Shown one piece after another: positions 19,635 through 32,572 of a stretch of 42,694 bases of DNA. The stretch comes from Pleurotus ostreatus/Saccharomyces cerevisiae fusant. Taxonomy: Eukaryota > Opisthokonta. Every line of letters begins with the position of its first letter. Within the stretch, counting starts at the first letter, position 1. The stretch lies in the NCBI GenBank assembly GCA_024196135.1, contig JAMQCK010000184.1, positions 1-42,694 on the forward strand, given 5' to 3'. The position numbers and the translations under genes were made by a program. Under the pieces are notes generated by a model. The model did no database searches, was not told the DNA's origin, and worked only from the letters and a program-made list of their open reading frames with translations.

Positions 19635-22600
19635 ATGGCTTCGGCCATCGACGTCAGAAGCCACAAGCAGCCATATCGCTTCCCCCTCTCCCCACCCAGC
19701 TCAGGCACTGTCACCGCTCTCTCCTCCCCAAGCCTTGCAGACATCAGTCCGACCAAGGGCAATGCCTTCGACAAGCACCTCGCAGCTGCTTGGCCCGTCA
19801 CCCCGCGCCGCACCGGTCGGCGCGCTACCGACAGCACCGGTGAATCTGACGGGTACATCACAGAGCGCACGACGCCCAGGGGTGGCGCGCGCCCCACCAT
19901 GTCGCGCACGCATTCGGGCAGAGCACTCACTCTGCCCCCCTCCGCGAGTACGCCCGCACTCGGCCACAAGAAATTCACCATAGGCGCCCCCTCCAGCGGC
20001 TCCCGCATCCCGTTCCGCAGATCGCCCTCTGCCAGCTCCGCGAGCTCCTCGTCTGCGGAGAAGGACACATCCCAGCCCCCGCATCCCTCGTCCGGCATTG
20101 GGCGCAAGGTTGCCGCCAATCTCAGTCTCTTTCGTGAGACCGATGGCGCGCAGGCGGACGTCCAGGCCGAGGCTACGGCCGAAGCGACCGCCTTCCATCG
20201 TCGCACTCCGTCGTCGAGCAAGACAGACGTCGCCAAGTTCCAATTCGTCAAGCGTTCGGACTGGCCCGAGCGTGAGGCCGCAGCGGTCCGTCGCGAGAAG
20301 AGCTACAACGGACTTCAGCGAACCCGCACACGGGAGAGCACTCGAGAGGAGGATGATTACGAGGAGCGGAAGGAGCGCCCGAGCGGCCACCGTAACAGCA
20401 GCAGCCAGGACGTTGCGCAGTGGCGTGAGGACGTCCTTGTCTCTACCAGAGGACGTCCGCGAGAACGAGGTGATGGCAGTTTCGACGTCTGGGAAGGGCC
20501 GAAGGATGACAAGAGCCATTCTTCGCCTCTTCCATGGTCGCATGCTTACCCTCTGTCTCCAGCACCCTCGCGCTCTCCACCCCGAGAACACAAGCACAAG
20601 GTCACATCCCCCGAGTTCAGTCGTGAACGACGGCCACGCCTACCTTCCGCACACCCCGCATTGCAGCGACAGCCGAGGTCGATCACTCTACCCGAACAGC
20701 CGTCCTCCCCCACGGATTCGCCAACAGTGCAGTCGCCGTTCGATTCGGATGACGACTCGGCATGGGGCTCGTCCCAGTCCGTTACCTCCGCGTCTGTTAC
20801 CTCTGGCCCCAACATATCACCAGCCCACGATGCTCCTTCCCCCCTCCTGCCCGCCTCCGAACTCCATGGTTTCTCGACATTTCAGTCTCACACCGAGGGC
20901 CCAAGTGCACGTCATGGCGATCATGGCGAAGACGATGTCTTCGATGTCGAGCTCGATCTCTCACAGGAGAACCTTCCGCACATCCCCTTGCGGCCCTTTC
21001 GGAACCAAGTTGGTGGTCATAGCGCCATCTACAAGTTTACGAAGCGTGCTGTATGCAAGGTCCGTCTTTTGGGCCATTTACGTTGATTGATGCTGACTCC
21101 TGACCTTCCCTTTCAGCCTCTTGTGTCCCGCGAAAACTTATTTTACGAATCGGTCGAGCGCGAGGCTCCACCTTTACTGGACTTCATCCCGCGATATCTC
21201 GGCGTCATGCTCGTCTCGTATAGACGCGTACCAAAGCAGCACCAATCGCCATCGCCGGACTCCCCGAAGTCACCACCTACATCAGCGGCGGCACGTCCGT
21301 CACTACTCAAAGCTGCCACCGAAGTGCCTCGGTCATCCCCGCGATTCTCGTCAGTTGCATCACAAGACGAGGACGACGGGAACGAGTCGGACACAGAGGA
21401 GACGGAGATGCCTGAGGTGATGCTAGACCACAACCGACACATCATCCCGGAATGGATGCTACGCGGCGGACGGGCTCGATCGCTATCTCAATCCAACGCG
21501 AACGCGCCGCCGCGGATCTTCGACCGGCGGTTCAAGCGTGCGCACTTAAGCGTCGGTACTGCCTCCAGTCCCGACCTTAACGGCCCCTCCTGCAATGCCC
21601 TCCCTCGCTCGAGCCCTCTGTCGCGGTACCCGCCTTTTGTCTCTGCTGAGATGGAGGCTCCTACCCCCGCCAACTCGCCCAGCACGCAAGTTCGTACCCT
21701 GCCTGGGCGATACGCGGACGATGCGAACGCCAAACATCGCATGGCCGTCTCAGATGAGGATGCTCCCATCCGCCCCCAGTTCCGTCCCTTCAACTCAGCT
21801 GCGCCCACCCCGTTCAACGGCACCGGCTCGACCATGGTGAACACCCGGCTGAAAGACCACGTCTTCAGTACCATCTTCCGTCGAATGCGGCGACGGACAG
21901 GCGGTCGCCTAGCGTTGGGTACTCGCACCGAGGACGAGTACGTGCACGGTGGCGACGACAGTGACGCATCTGGTGGGAGGGCGAGGCGCGGGAAGGTGCT
22001 CAGTCATGCCGAACCTCCACGTCCTACGGACGAGCAGACACAGGACGTGCCCATCCGTCGGGTGCAGAGCGAATCCGTCATCGCCACTCCTGCGAAGATG
22101 GAGGCATTGGCGCGCGAGCATCGGGACAACGAACCCGTGATGGACGTCTTCGACATGGAGTACGACCCCGAGCAGCCCGCGTCCAACAGCTTCGCGCTGT
22201 CGCCGTCTTTGGGGAGGAAGAGGAGCCGATCTCGCTCCCTCGACGTCTCACCCTCTCGCCTGCTGCAGCAGACTCAGTGCCACCGTCCCCAGCCGTCTTC
22301 GCGGTCCTTGCCAGAAGCCCATATTCCGGAGTCAGGCGAAAGCGCATCGGTTACTCGCCAAAACCACTTCATCCTTATGGAGGACTTGACGGGACGTTTG
22401 AAGCACCCTTGCGTGATGGACCTCAAGATGGGCACCCGCCAGTACGGCATGGACGCCACCATCGCCAAGAAGAAGTCGCAGCGCAAGAAGTGCGAGCGCA
22501 CGACGAGCAAAACGCTAGGCGTACGTGTCTGTGGCATGCAGGTGAGCGCTTCATACACTCCTTCGAAGGCTTCGACCAAACTTCACTTCCTTCCAGGTGT

Positions 22601-23433
22601 GGAACCACAAGACGCAGTCGTACGTCACGCAAGACAAGTATCGTGGCCGCGAGCTCAAGGCGGAGGACTTCCGCCCTGTTCTCGCCTCCTTTCTGTGGGA
22701 CGGCGAACGCCTGCTTGCACACCAAATCCCGACGCTGCTGCAGAAGGTATATAACCTTGCGCGGATCATCAGTCGGCTGAAGGGTTATCGCTTCTACGGC
22801 TGCAGCCTGCTGCTCATCTACGATGGCGATCGCGAGTCGCAAGAGGTCTTCCGCGCCTCCGCTCTCGAAAATCCCTCTTCGCGTAGCAAACGCGGCGAGT
22901 CTCTGGAACGGCAATCGCGTGTGCGCACGGACCGGCAAAAGGAAGAGAAGCCCTTACTGCGACGGTCACACAGTGAGGACTTACTCGTCGGGCCCGTCGC
23001 CGCGCGGTCAAACCGGCGACGCAAGCGTGGCGAGATCAACGTGAGGATCGTCGACTTCGCGCATACAACAACAGGTCACGACTGGCTGCCTCATCCCAAT
23101 GACAACCACAAGTGCGTGCCGTTGGAGGTGACCTCGAGCAGTAGTGGGTATCAGGCGGAGATCGACCCTCAAACGGGGCTTATCTATGCCCGTTTCCCGC
23201 CACACTACCCCGACCAGCCTGACAGAGGGTTCCTGTTCGGGCTGAAGAGCATTGCGGAATCGCTGGAGCAGATATACTATGACGAGCGAATTCATCGTAT
23301 CAAGGTATCTCGCGACGATCCGATGGCAGTGTCCCGCCAGCTTCCGCCTTTGGCTACGGACGGGAAGGAGATATTCGAGGAGTTGTTTGGGAGCCCGGAA
23401 GGGGGCGAGGATCTGGGATGCATCTCGACGTAG
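19635..23433 (+). CDS. KCS1: Inositol hexakisphosphate kinase (Kcs1/IP6K family)
   Basis: Three exons (19635-21059, 21117-22541, 22597-23433) give 1,228 residues. Residues 1 to ~440 are disordered and Ser/Pro/Arg-rich. A first conserved block straddles intron 1 (FTKRAVCK then [14 protein letters not shown]...FIPRYLGV). A second long disordered insert follows. The catalytic half has [14 protein letters not shown] (the PxxxDxKxG inositol-binding motif, residues ~906-919), [15 protein letters not shown] (~1015-1028) and IVDFAH (~1100-1105), the metal/ATP site. The enzyme phosphorylates InsP6 to pyrophosphates that control phosphate sensing, vacuoles and telomeres. It is longer than animal IP6K, like yeast Kcs1 (1,050 residues). 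Introns are short, with GTCCGT and GTGAGC donors. Confidence 0.93.
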
Positions 23434-23723
23434 TGGGTCGTCTTTGCGGACTGCTTTTCTGTCTTCTGTGCTGTTGTGCTTTCCTGTCTCGGTTTTCGTC
23501 GAAGCTTGCATCTATTCATTTCTATCTATCGCTCGCATCTGCATAGTTTAGACAGGCATGTAATGACCATTGAATGCAAGGGGAACATTCGGGAATTCTG
23601 AACCGCAGGAGGTGAAAGACGCTGTGGCGAGGGGGCACGTGGGAAACAGTTCGACTTCGCGTCGAGCGCGTATATTACACTGATCTCGGTCCATCTGCCA
23701 CCATCTCTACACCGCCGTCCGCC
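23434..23723. other. Intergenic, KCS1 terminator and DBF2 promoter
   Basis: 290 bp between tandem genes. A TATATTA motif at about 23671-23677 lies ~50 bp before the DBF2 start codon and may be its core promoter. No gene is seen. Confidence 0.45.
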
Positions 23724-25638
23724 ATGGCAGCGGGTGCTCCCGCGCGCGAGGCCACCAAGCCGAAAGCGATCTCCGGCCTGCCGCCTAACTCTGACCTGTA
23801 CCGCGACATACACATGGACACGGCCAAAGACCTCACGAAACGCATGAAAGACATGGACATACGGATGGAAACTGCTCGTGGCTTTCCCAGTGTAGACGAC
23901 GTACACATGGAGACCGCGCGGGGTGCGCCGACGTCGAAGGCACCTGGCTTCAAGCTATGGGAGCGCGAGCTACTCCAAAGCCCGGAGGTCAAACGGAAGG
24001 CCACGGTCGCCCAGCTTTGTGCGTCGCGTCGCATGTTGTATGCCTATCTGTACTGATCCACGCCAGATTTCCTGGACTACTACTTCCAAAACCTGGGCTA
24101 CCTCGCCGCACGCAAGGAGCGCCGCGCCAAATTCGATGCCGATACCGCGGAGCGCGGCGTGAAGGGCGTTGAGTACACGAAAGAGTTCAAATCGTATTGC
24201 GGGAGAGAGCGCGTGCTGCTTCGCCGACGACGCACGAAACTCAAGCTCGACCAGTTCCACATCATTGCACAGATCGGGCAGGGCGGTTATGGCGAGGTGT
24301 ACATCGCCAGACGGAGAGAGACGTCCGAGGTGTGCGCGCTCAAGAAGATGCGCAAGAGCACGCTCTTCAAGATGGACGAGGTACGTCTGCCTACAGACTT
24401 TCCGCTTCAAAAATAACTGATCATCGCTCAGGTTCGCCACGTCCTCGTCGAACGCGATATCCTTACCGCCACAAAGACTCCGTGGCTAGTGCGACTTCTG
24501 TACGCCTTCCAAGATCCACAGTTCGTCTACCTCGCCATGGAATACGTCCCCGGTGGTGACTTTCGCACACTCCTCAACAACTCTGGTGTACTGAAGGAGG
24601 AGCATGCCCGCTTTTACATCAGCGAGATGTTCATGGGAGTGAATGAACTGCACAAGCTCGGGTACCTTCATCGCGACTTGAAGCCAGAGGTACGCTTGTG
24701 AGGCAGGCATATGGTACCTTTTCTCATGCCACATACGCGTAGAACTTCCTTGTCGACGCGACAGGCCATGTGAAGCTCACTGACTTCGGTTTGGCGACGG
24801 GCGCGCTCAACCCAAAGCGCATTGAGTCTATGAAAGTCAAGGTACGTGAATAAACCTCGCTCTATGATATTCCTACTGATCATGAGATAGCTCGATCAAG
24901 TGAAGGACAACAAACTCGTCCAGCGCTCAACGATGGAAAGGCGATCTATCTATCGCTCCATCCGGCAGGCCGAGCCCCGGTACGCAGACTCTATCGTCGG
25001 TTCGCCGGACTATATGGTATGTGAACCGCGTCCATTCTACTCGCTTGATGTTGACGCGATGGCAGGCGCCCGAAGTCCTTCGGGGAAAGCCCTACTCGTA
25101 TTCCGTCGATTACTGGTCCCTCGGCTGCATCCTCTTCGAATTCCTCGCGGGCTTCCCACCCTTCAGCGGCAGCACTCCCGAAGAGACCTGGACCAACCTC
25201 AAGAACTGGACCAAGGTCCTCCGCCGCCCCGAGTACGATAAGCCCGAGGACCTCATCTTCAACCTCTCCGACATCGCCTGGGACGCTGTCACGCGTCTCA
25301 TATCGCACGCCTCCGTGCGCTACTCGCAGCTCTCGCAGGTTACCGAGCATCCCTTCTTCGCTGGCGTGTACTGGGAGGACCTGCGCGCGGTTGAGGCACC
25401 ATTCGTGCCCGCGCTGGACTCGGAGATCGACACGGGCTACTACGACGACTTCACGAACTTGGACGATATGGCGAAGTACGCGGAGGTGAAGGAGAAGCAG
25501 CGGAATGTGGATGCAGTAAAGGAGCGAGAAGAGTCCGCACCGCGCGGTGTCTGGGTCGGCTTCACGTTCGGGAAGAATGGACCCGGAGCCAACTTTACTG
25601 GGGGAAGGGAGGAGGGTACGCTTTCGACGATCTTCTAA
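23724..25638 (+). CDS. DBF2: NDR/LATS-type Ser/Thr kinase, Dbf2/Sid2 family
   Basis: Six exons (23724-24018, 24067-24380, 24432-24689, 24743-24841, 24891-25016, 25066-25638) encode 554 residues. A short N-tail leads to the Mob1-binding region (YFLDYYFQNLGYLAARKERR, residues ~99-118). The kinase domain has the glycine loop GQGGYGEV, CALKKM with the ATP lysine, HRDLKPEN (283-290), DFG (303-305), the NDR basic insert, activation segment SIVGSPDYM and APEVL (365-). The C-terminal hydrophobic motif is GFTFG. These kinases act with Mob1 in the mitotic-exit/septation network at spindle poles and the division site. All key residues are present, so it should be active. Confidence 0.95.
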
Positions 25639-26420
25639 GATCACCATGTTGTTCGTGAGATGGACTTGTCGTTTTCTCGAGTGCAAGATGCTTTCGTATG
25701 CATATCGCTGTGTGCACGCAGGCGTGATCGTGTTTTTCGTACCGTAAATTCTAGTTCTCTTGACGCAGCGACTGGAATGTTGTCTGAACAAACTTGTATA
25801 ATATGCCGGATAATTGATACAATTCAGTGTTAAAATGGACAAAGCACATCGTGAGTCGAGAGAGAGCAAGTGTTCCAGTCTGACGCGTTTGCCGCGGAGG
25901 ATAATTGGACTTGACGAAAGTACCCTTGTCGAGCTCGAGAGTCCGTCGGCTGCATTCATCGACGGTAGAATCATGATTCGATAAGATTCAACACCCCTTC
26001 GTTGGAAAGTAAGAGGGAGAGCTTCAGCCTTCCTGCGCTGTGAATTTCCTAGACCCGAGCATGAATGCATGACGGTCAAGGTCGAGAATCACACTAACGG
26101 ATACACATCGCGTCGCGTCTCGATCACACGCACAACACCAATTACTCAGTCGTTAGATCAATGGGGAGAAGAGTTGTGGGAGGATCGACCATTGGCTATT
26201 GGATTCGCGAGGATCATATTTCACTGAGTTGGCCAATATTCAGGGTCACCCCTACGTAAACGAGTCATTACTTTGGATGATAGTGATACTCTACTTCCAA
26301 CCTCGAAGGAGACGGCGATAGACATATGGGAATGCTGGCAATGGCTGACATGAACGACACAGATCAAGGCGTACAACAGATAGTGGTGTGTGCACAGAAG
26401 AAGAGGGAATACAATCCCAT
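25639..26420. other. Convergent 3' region between DBF2 and the ArfGAP
   Basis: 780 bp between two convergent genes, AT-richer than the flanks, with AATAAT/TATAAT-like stretches near 25790-25830 that could serve as poly(A) signals. No gene is seen. Confidence 0.45.
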
Positions 26421-27743
26421 CTACTTGAAGCTACCCCATAGATCACCGAACGCATCGTCCTTCTTGGGCTGTGCAGAAGACGCCGTCGAGCCGCCAAATG
26501 CGCCGAAGGGGTCAGCGGCCGCTGGAGCAGCAGGCGCGGCGCTTCCCCAAACAGACGCGCTATTGTCCAGTAGCCCATGAGCGGGCTGCTGCTGTAACGG
26601 CGAAGGTGCTCCCCAGACGTTAGGCTGAGCCGCCGGCGCCGCGCCCCACGCAGGCTGAGCAGGAGCTGCCGGTGCACCCCACGCCGCACCCATCCCGCCA
26701 CTCGGCGCTGCGCCCCATATCCCTGCTCCGCCTTGCTGCATTCCAGCGCTCGGTGCGACCTGTGGAGCAGGAGCGCCCCAGGGATTTGCCGCCACTGGTG
26801 CAGCGCCAGCACCCGGCGCCGCGAACTGATTGTAGAGGGGCTGAACAGGAACCGGTTGGGCGGGAGCGGCAGAGAAGAGCGACAGGATGTCCTGCTTAAC
26901 ATCCTTTTTCGGCGCCTGCGCCTGTGCCGCGTCGGGAGGCGGGCTCTGCGCAGGGCTCGGGTTATGGAAGTCGAGGGAGAAGAGGTCGTCAGCAGGCTTG
27001 GGGGCGGCAGGGGCTGCTGCGGGTGCGGCGGCAGCAGCAGCAGCAGCTGGCGGTGGTGTCGCTCTGGCTCTAGGCGTGTTGGTGTGGGCGGCGGATAGCA
27101 ATTGGTGGGCTTGGGGTTGACGGGTGATGGATGCACGAGGTGCACCAGCAGCGGGAACGCGAGAAGTGGCCGCGGAGGCAGCGGGCGGGGGAGAGGCGGC
27201 GGGTACGGGCGCGGGAGATGAGGATTGCGCTGGGGCGTCGCCGTCAAAGACAGAGGGATCGGCAGGCGGCGGGCCATCCATCGCCCAACGACGAGACTCG
27301 TACTTTGAGCGGATGAAGGATTCCATTTTGCTTGAGATACGTCAGAACGCATACTAGATCAAAGCAAGAGAACATACTGCTCAGGCGGAACGTGCCCCTG
27401 CTTAAGGTGGGCTTCCCAGTATGCATTCGCTCTCCGATTTCCCCACTTCTGGATAGAAGCCATCTGCTCCGGCGTCCATATATCGAGGTCGACCGACTTC
27501 ACTTTGCTGATATGAGTCCCCATCGCACGGTGGATGCCCGAGCAGCGGATGCAGAGAAACACGCCCACGTTCCACGACGCCCAACGAGGATCTGCATCAT
27601 CAGTACATGCACCTTTCGACTCAGTGCGACATGCACTCACCATTTCGTTTACAATCTGCGCAGACTTTATTCTCCGGGCGCTTCACGAGCTCCCGCAACA
27701 TCCGCGCATGGCGCTCCGTCGTCGCCTTGTCCTGTCGCGACAT
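26421..27743 (-). CDS. Arf GTPase-activating protein (SMAP/Age2-like)
   Basis: Three exons (27743-27641, 27591-27378, 27330-26421) encode 408 residues. The ArfGAP zinc finger is complete: C28/C31 (CADC), 16 residues, then C48/C51 (CIRC), followed by SGIHRAMGTHISKVKS with the arginine finger. HKMESFIRSKYESRRW closes the domain, as in Age2/SMAP. The C-terminal ~280 residues are Ala/Pro/Gln-rich with repeated WGAP-type motifs (WGAAP, WGAPA), ending GDLWGSFK. Such proteins stimulate GTP hydrolysis on Arf1/Arf6 at Golgi or endosome membranes. Start chosen at the ATG giving MSRQDKATTERHARML. It is convergent with DBF2 and divergent from the beta-galactosidase gene. Confidence 0.93.
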
Positions 27744-28295
27744 CGTGGTTTACGACAACGATGTGCAGACATCGTGCTCCTGCCCACGTCGCTGTCCCAG
27801 TAAGGAAGGCATTGTATTTCCCACGTGAGGCTTCCTTCTTCTCTCCGACCCCCGTGTTCAAAGTGCGCCATTCGTCGCGTCTTGAATTTTCCAGTCTATA
27901 GCCATATAAGCGATGTCTTGACGCCATATCTTATGTCTTCCCCGCCTTACCCAGGCACAAGTTCAAACTGCAATCCAGATGAATGCCGGTCAGCTGGACG
28001 CGTCCCCACGAGACGAAGGACCGATGGGCGGAGAAATTGGCGGCAAATATCATTTTACGAAGCTCTCCTGGGCACCTTCCGAAGCTGTGGACGCGTTCAA
28101 TATGTCCTATAGCCCGCGACGACCTTCAAATCCAGGAAGCCGGCCCGCCTTGGCCCTGACGTAGGCTCGTCCTCTCGCGTTCAGCTGACCCTTCTCCTCG
28201 ACCATGATCGGCATTCGCGACGCGTTCCGGTGAGTATAAGACGATGTCATGCTCTTCTCTGCCCGAGTCCGAGCCCAGGATCTACGGACGCGACC
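27744..28295. promoter_or_regulatory. Divergent promoter between ArfGAP and GH35 beta-galactosidase
   Basis: 552 bp separate the start codons. A 61-codon upstream frame (27979-28164, plus) and a mini-frame with a donor-like GTGAGT at 28230 lie in the probable GH35 leader. They could be an upstream ORF and a 5' UTR intron, but neither is supported by similarity. Confidence 0.4.
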
Positions 28296-31200
28296 ATGTT
28301 GCTCCCTTGGCTCCTTCTCTTGCCAGCGGTCCTTGCACTCCGCCTCCCATCCGCACGCGTCCTCTCCCCGCGCACTGACGATGGCTACACCTCTCGGATC
28401 TCATGGGACGGGTACTCCTTCTCCATCCAGGCAGGCTCGCAAGATGCGCCGCAGCGCGTGTTCATCCAGTCCGGGGAGGTGCACACCTGGCGCCTGCCTG
28501 TGCCCTCGCTCTGGAAAGACATCGTTCAGAAGGCGAAGGCGGCGGGGCTAAACTGCATCTCGATTTACTTTCACTGGGCACTCACGAATCCGAAGAAGGG
28601 CGTCATCGACTTCACGGGCATCAATGACATACAGCCGCTATTCGACTACGCGAAGGATGCAGGACTTTGGGTCATTGCGCGTCCAGGGCCGTACATCAAG
28701 TGAGTCTGTCCCTCATTGACTACTACGCGGGCTTCTGACGAGTTGATAGTGCAGAGACCTCTGGCGGTGGTATACCGGGTTGGGTCACCACCCTCCCAGG
28801 AGATCCCGAATGGAACGCGTACAACGGAGAACTACGAAGCAATGATACCTACTTTCACGATGCCTGGCAGGATTACGTACGTTCCAAGCCTGCGACTGCG
28901 GCATTGAATCTGACTGGCTGGCTCAGATTCGCGCGTCCGCGCAGCTCATTGCGAAGAATCAAATCACCGAGGGAGGTCCCATCATCCTAGCGCAAGTCGA
29001 GAACGAGTATTACAATGGCCGTAAGTGAATATGGTACAACCGAGTCTTCAAGCATCGATCGTCCTTGCAGCTGGCCAGAATGAATACGTGCTCGAGCTTC
29101 AAGATGTCTACCGCGAAGAGGGTATCGTAAGTCCTTCGCCCTCTCACTCTTCACCGTCGAACAAACGTCTTTTCAGCTCATTCCCACCATGGTTAACGAC
29201 CCCGGCATGTACAAGAACATCGTCAATGAAACTAACATCTACGGCATCGACGCCTACCCCGATGGTGCTCTTGCCACCGGTACATTCCTCCCTTGCCCTC
29301 TAACCGAGAACTCCCCCTTCACACAGGTTGGACGTGTGTAGGAGACCCTTCGTGGCCGGCAGCTGCGGCTGGCTGGGCTAAGGGCCCCGCGGCATGGCGA
29401 ACGTACCATGAGGATGTGATGCCGGATACCCCGTTCATGTTCCCCGAATTCCAGGGCGGGTGCGTGCCGGGTTCCTATGCGCTGCGTGGGAGAAACGACT
29501 GAAGCTGACTCTATCCGAAGGCAATACGATAAGTGGGGATCGGGCATCGGTTACGCGAAGTGCAGAGAAGTTATCGGGCCTGAGTACGTGGACAATTTCG
29601 CCCTGTAGTACTGCCTCGCTGACACCTCTGAAGATACGAGCGCGTTCTATACCACCAACTCTGGGCAAGCGGCGTCACAGCAGAGAATTTCTACATGTTC
29701 TATGTACGTCTTGAGCGAGTGGATGTTTGAGACAGTGACTTACACCGTCTATTCACAGGGCGGAACAAATTGGGGACAGCTTGCATACCCTGGTATGTTG
29801 ACACTCCTTCCACGCGAGCCATCCTGACAATGCATTCGCCAGCAACCTACACCAGCTACGACGTCGGCGCCGCCGTCACCGAGAGCCGACAGCTGACCGA
29901 CAAGTACTCCGAACTCAAGCTACAGTCTCTCTTCCTGCGCTCCACCCCCGACCTCTACAAGACTTACTTCGTTAGTGAGTGTTCGGGCGCTCTGCTAGCG
30001 ACCGCAATATCTCATTATTGTGCAGCAAACGACACCGCCTTGACGACAAACCCGGAGGGCGTCTTCGCCACTTGGCTGAAGAACCCTGACACGGGCGCCA
30101 GCTTCTTCATTACGCGACAGGCAAATGTGACTTGGACGTGAGTGTCATGCGAGGGTCAGTCAGTCAATGTACATACTGACCCTCATCTCCCACAGCGACC
30201 TCCAGAGCTACAGGCTCTATGCCGAGGACCTCACGCTACCTCAGCTTGGTGGAGAGCTGACGCTCAATGGACAGGACTCACGTATCATAGTGTAAGCCTT
30301 TCAGGGATCCTTGAAGGCGGTTCAGCTCACGTGTTTGACTAGCAAGGACCTCATCATTGGTGGCGCAGCCCTCTCGTACTCGACAGCGCATATCTTGACC
30401 AGCACGGTCATCGACGAGACAGATGTCCTAGTGGTGTATGCGGATGTGGGAGAGACCGTCGAACTGGCCTTCGCGACGACGGAAACGGTGTCGCTGGACA
30501 CCGAACTTGATGCGACGACGAAGATTACCTCGGTAAGTTACTTTTATGATTATCGGCAGCGTTTGCATCGACATCCGTTCCAGAGCGTAGCCATTATCAA
30601 CTTCCAGACGCCGAGCGGCATCACTCCCGTTCGCCTCATAGGCGATCGCACGTCTATCTTGGTCGCCGTCGCAGACTACGAGCATGCGAAGAGCTTCTGG
30701 CAGCCAACCGTTGCTGGCGAGGGCGACTACGCGTCGTACGTCCATTTCGGAGCAAGTACGCCGGCTCTTGTTGCGGGCCCCTACCTCGTCCGCACCGCGG
30801 CACTTGAAGACGACGGTGCCACGCTCGCGCTCGTCGGAGACCTCGAGAGCGAGACGCCTCTCACCATCATCGCCTCAGCCGACGTCCAGACCGTGACGTG
30901 GAACGGAGAGTCCGTCCAATCCACCCGCACCGCCTGGGGTGCTCTGACCGCCACACTCTCGGGGCCTTCTCTAACGCCTCAAATCCCCGACCTCAACACC
31001 CTCACCTGGAAGCACGCCGACTCACTCCCCGAGATTCAAGCCGCCTACAACGACAGCCAATGGACCGCCGCCGACCACACCGAGACCACCAGCACGTTCC
31101 CGCAGTACTACGGTGGTCCGTGGAAGCTCGGCGTCGCATCCGATTACGGCTTCCACCTGGGCAACATCCTGTGGCGCGGGCACTTCAATAACAGCGGGCA

Positions 31201-32301
31201 GGCGGCGGTGAACCTCTCCATCTCGGGCGGGTTCAATTTCGCAGCGGCGGGGTGGGTGAACGACGTGTTTTTGGGCGCGACGGAAGGCAATGGCACGATC
31301 GCGACAACGAACGTTTCGTGGGCGTTTCCGGAAGGTGCGCTTAGGGATGGCGACAACGTTATCACAGTCATTCAAGAGTGCGTTTTTATGCGAGTAGGCA
31401 TGAGTACATGCGACTGACCGGGCCCGTCGATACAGCCACATGGGTTTCTATCTCGCCGGCGAGGTCGTTTGCTGCACCCCCGGTGGCCGCCAGCGCGACA
31501 TACAATCGCCGCGAGGCATTGAAGTACGCGACTGTCGTACCGGCTTGGACTTTGCTAATCTCTCTTAGGGCTACTATCTCCTTGGAAGCGACGACGACTC
31601 AAGTGTGGACCAATTCACGCATTGGAAGGTGCAAGGCAACTTCGGCGGCGAAGACTACCCCGACAAGACGAGGAGGATCTTCAATGAGGGTGCGCGCATC
31701 ATCCAACTCTAGTATTAACCTCACGTTGACGGATGATATGTAGGTGGCCTTTATGGCGAGCGCGTGGGCTTCCACCTCCCTGGATATGACGACTCGGAAT
31801 GGGAAACAAGGAGCCCGTGGGATGGCGTCGGACAGCCCGGAGTGAGCTGCTTTCCTTCAAATCCTGTCATGTACTGATTTCTCTGAAGGTATCCTGGTTC
31901 CGCACCTCCTTCGACCTCAGCATCCCGGAGGGACACGACCTTCCCTTATCCTTCGTCTTCCCGAACGTGACCGGTAATTACAGAGGTAAGTGCATCATCC
32001 AAGCTGTATAGCTCACCTGCTCAACTTCCATGTCCTTTCCGTAGCCCAACTATACGTCAACGGCTGGCAAATGGGCAAGCGCGTGGCGAATATGGGTCCT
32101 CAAACAGCCTTCCCTGTCCATGAGGGCATCCTCAACTACCGTGGTTCAAACACTTTGGCCGTATCGCTCTGGAGCCTTGGTGGCGAGCCTGAAGACCTCC
32201 GCATACCCTCACTTGCTCTGCAGCAGACCGGTATATATGAAGGGGGCGTTGGAAGTGTGGACGTGAACAACCCCAAGTGGGAGGATCGGCAGGCTTGGTA
32301 G
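28296..32301 (+). CDS. Secreted GH35 beta-galactosidase (LacA-type)
   Basis: Nineteen exons join in frame to 1,022 residues, the normal size for fungal GH35. Exon ends: 28296-28699, 28750-28876, 28927-29020, 29071-29126, 29177-29279, 29327-29459, 29521-29583, 29634-29703, 29759-29792, 29843-29974, 30026-30137, 30196-30291, 30343-30532, 30584-31377, 31436-31523, 31569-31689, 31744-31841, 31889-31985, 32045-32301. A signal peptide (MLLPWLLLLPAVLA) is followed by GEVHTWRLP, SIYFHWALTNP and RPGPYI. The acid/base is E204 (QVENEY), the nucleophile E302 (FPEFQGG), then MFYGGTNWG. C-terminal beta-sandwich domains follow (WFRTSFDL, YVNGWQMGK). It removes terminal beta-galactose from plant polysaccharides outside the cell. 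Several introns contain in-frame stops, so splicing is required. Confidence 0.95.
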
Positions 32302-32572
32302 ATGATGGATGATACCTCTTACACTGTTCCGCCTATATCCAGTTATTGCCGTGCTCCTAAGACTGAATCAGAAGTAGGTATTGAATGAGATTTTCATGAA
32401 GTTACATCCACGCAGAGGGCGAAGGACCCTGTAGGTCTGCCATTGTGGGTCCATGTGTGCTCCGGGCATGGCTTCATTTCGACATCCTTCCATCTTGGGA
32501 CTTCGGTCAAGCTTCCACCACAAGTTGAGTCGTGTTACGGCCATTGGGCAATCTGGCCTACAACACTCTGCG
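32302..32572. other. Short intergenic region
   Basis: About 270 bp between GH35 and the next gene in the same direction. Nothing distinct is seen. Confidence 0.4.

Noticed and set aside
19701..21090. Long frames on both strands (298 aa minus, 330 aa plus) inside KCS1
   Set aside because: They overlap the coding frame that continues in frame into the IP6K catalytic domain and have no motif of their own; shadows of high GC and Ser/Pro/Arg-rich codons.
26291..27352. 353-codon minus frame beside the ArfGAP
   Set aside because: Shadow of the Ala/Pro/Gln-rich exon 3 in another frame; the ArfGAP frame is fixed by its zinc finger.
31378..31435. In-frame stop after the long GH35 exon, suggesting a broken gene
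   Set aside because: GTGCGT donor and ACAG acceptor remove it and restore DHMGF in frame; the other apparent breaks in this gene are likewise introns.
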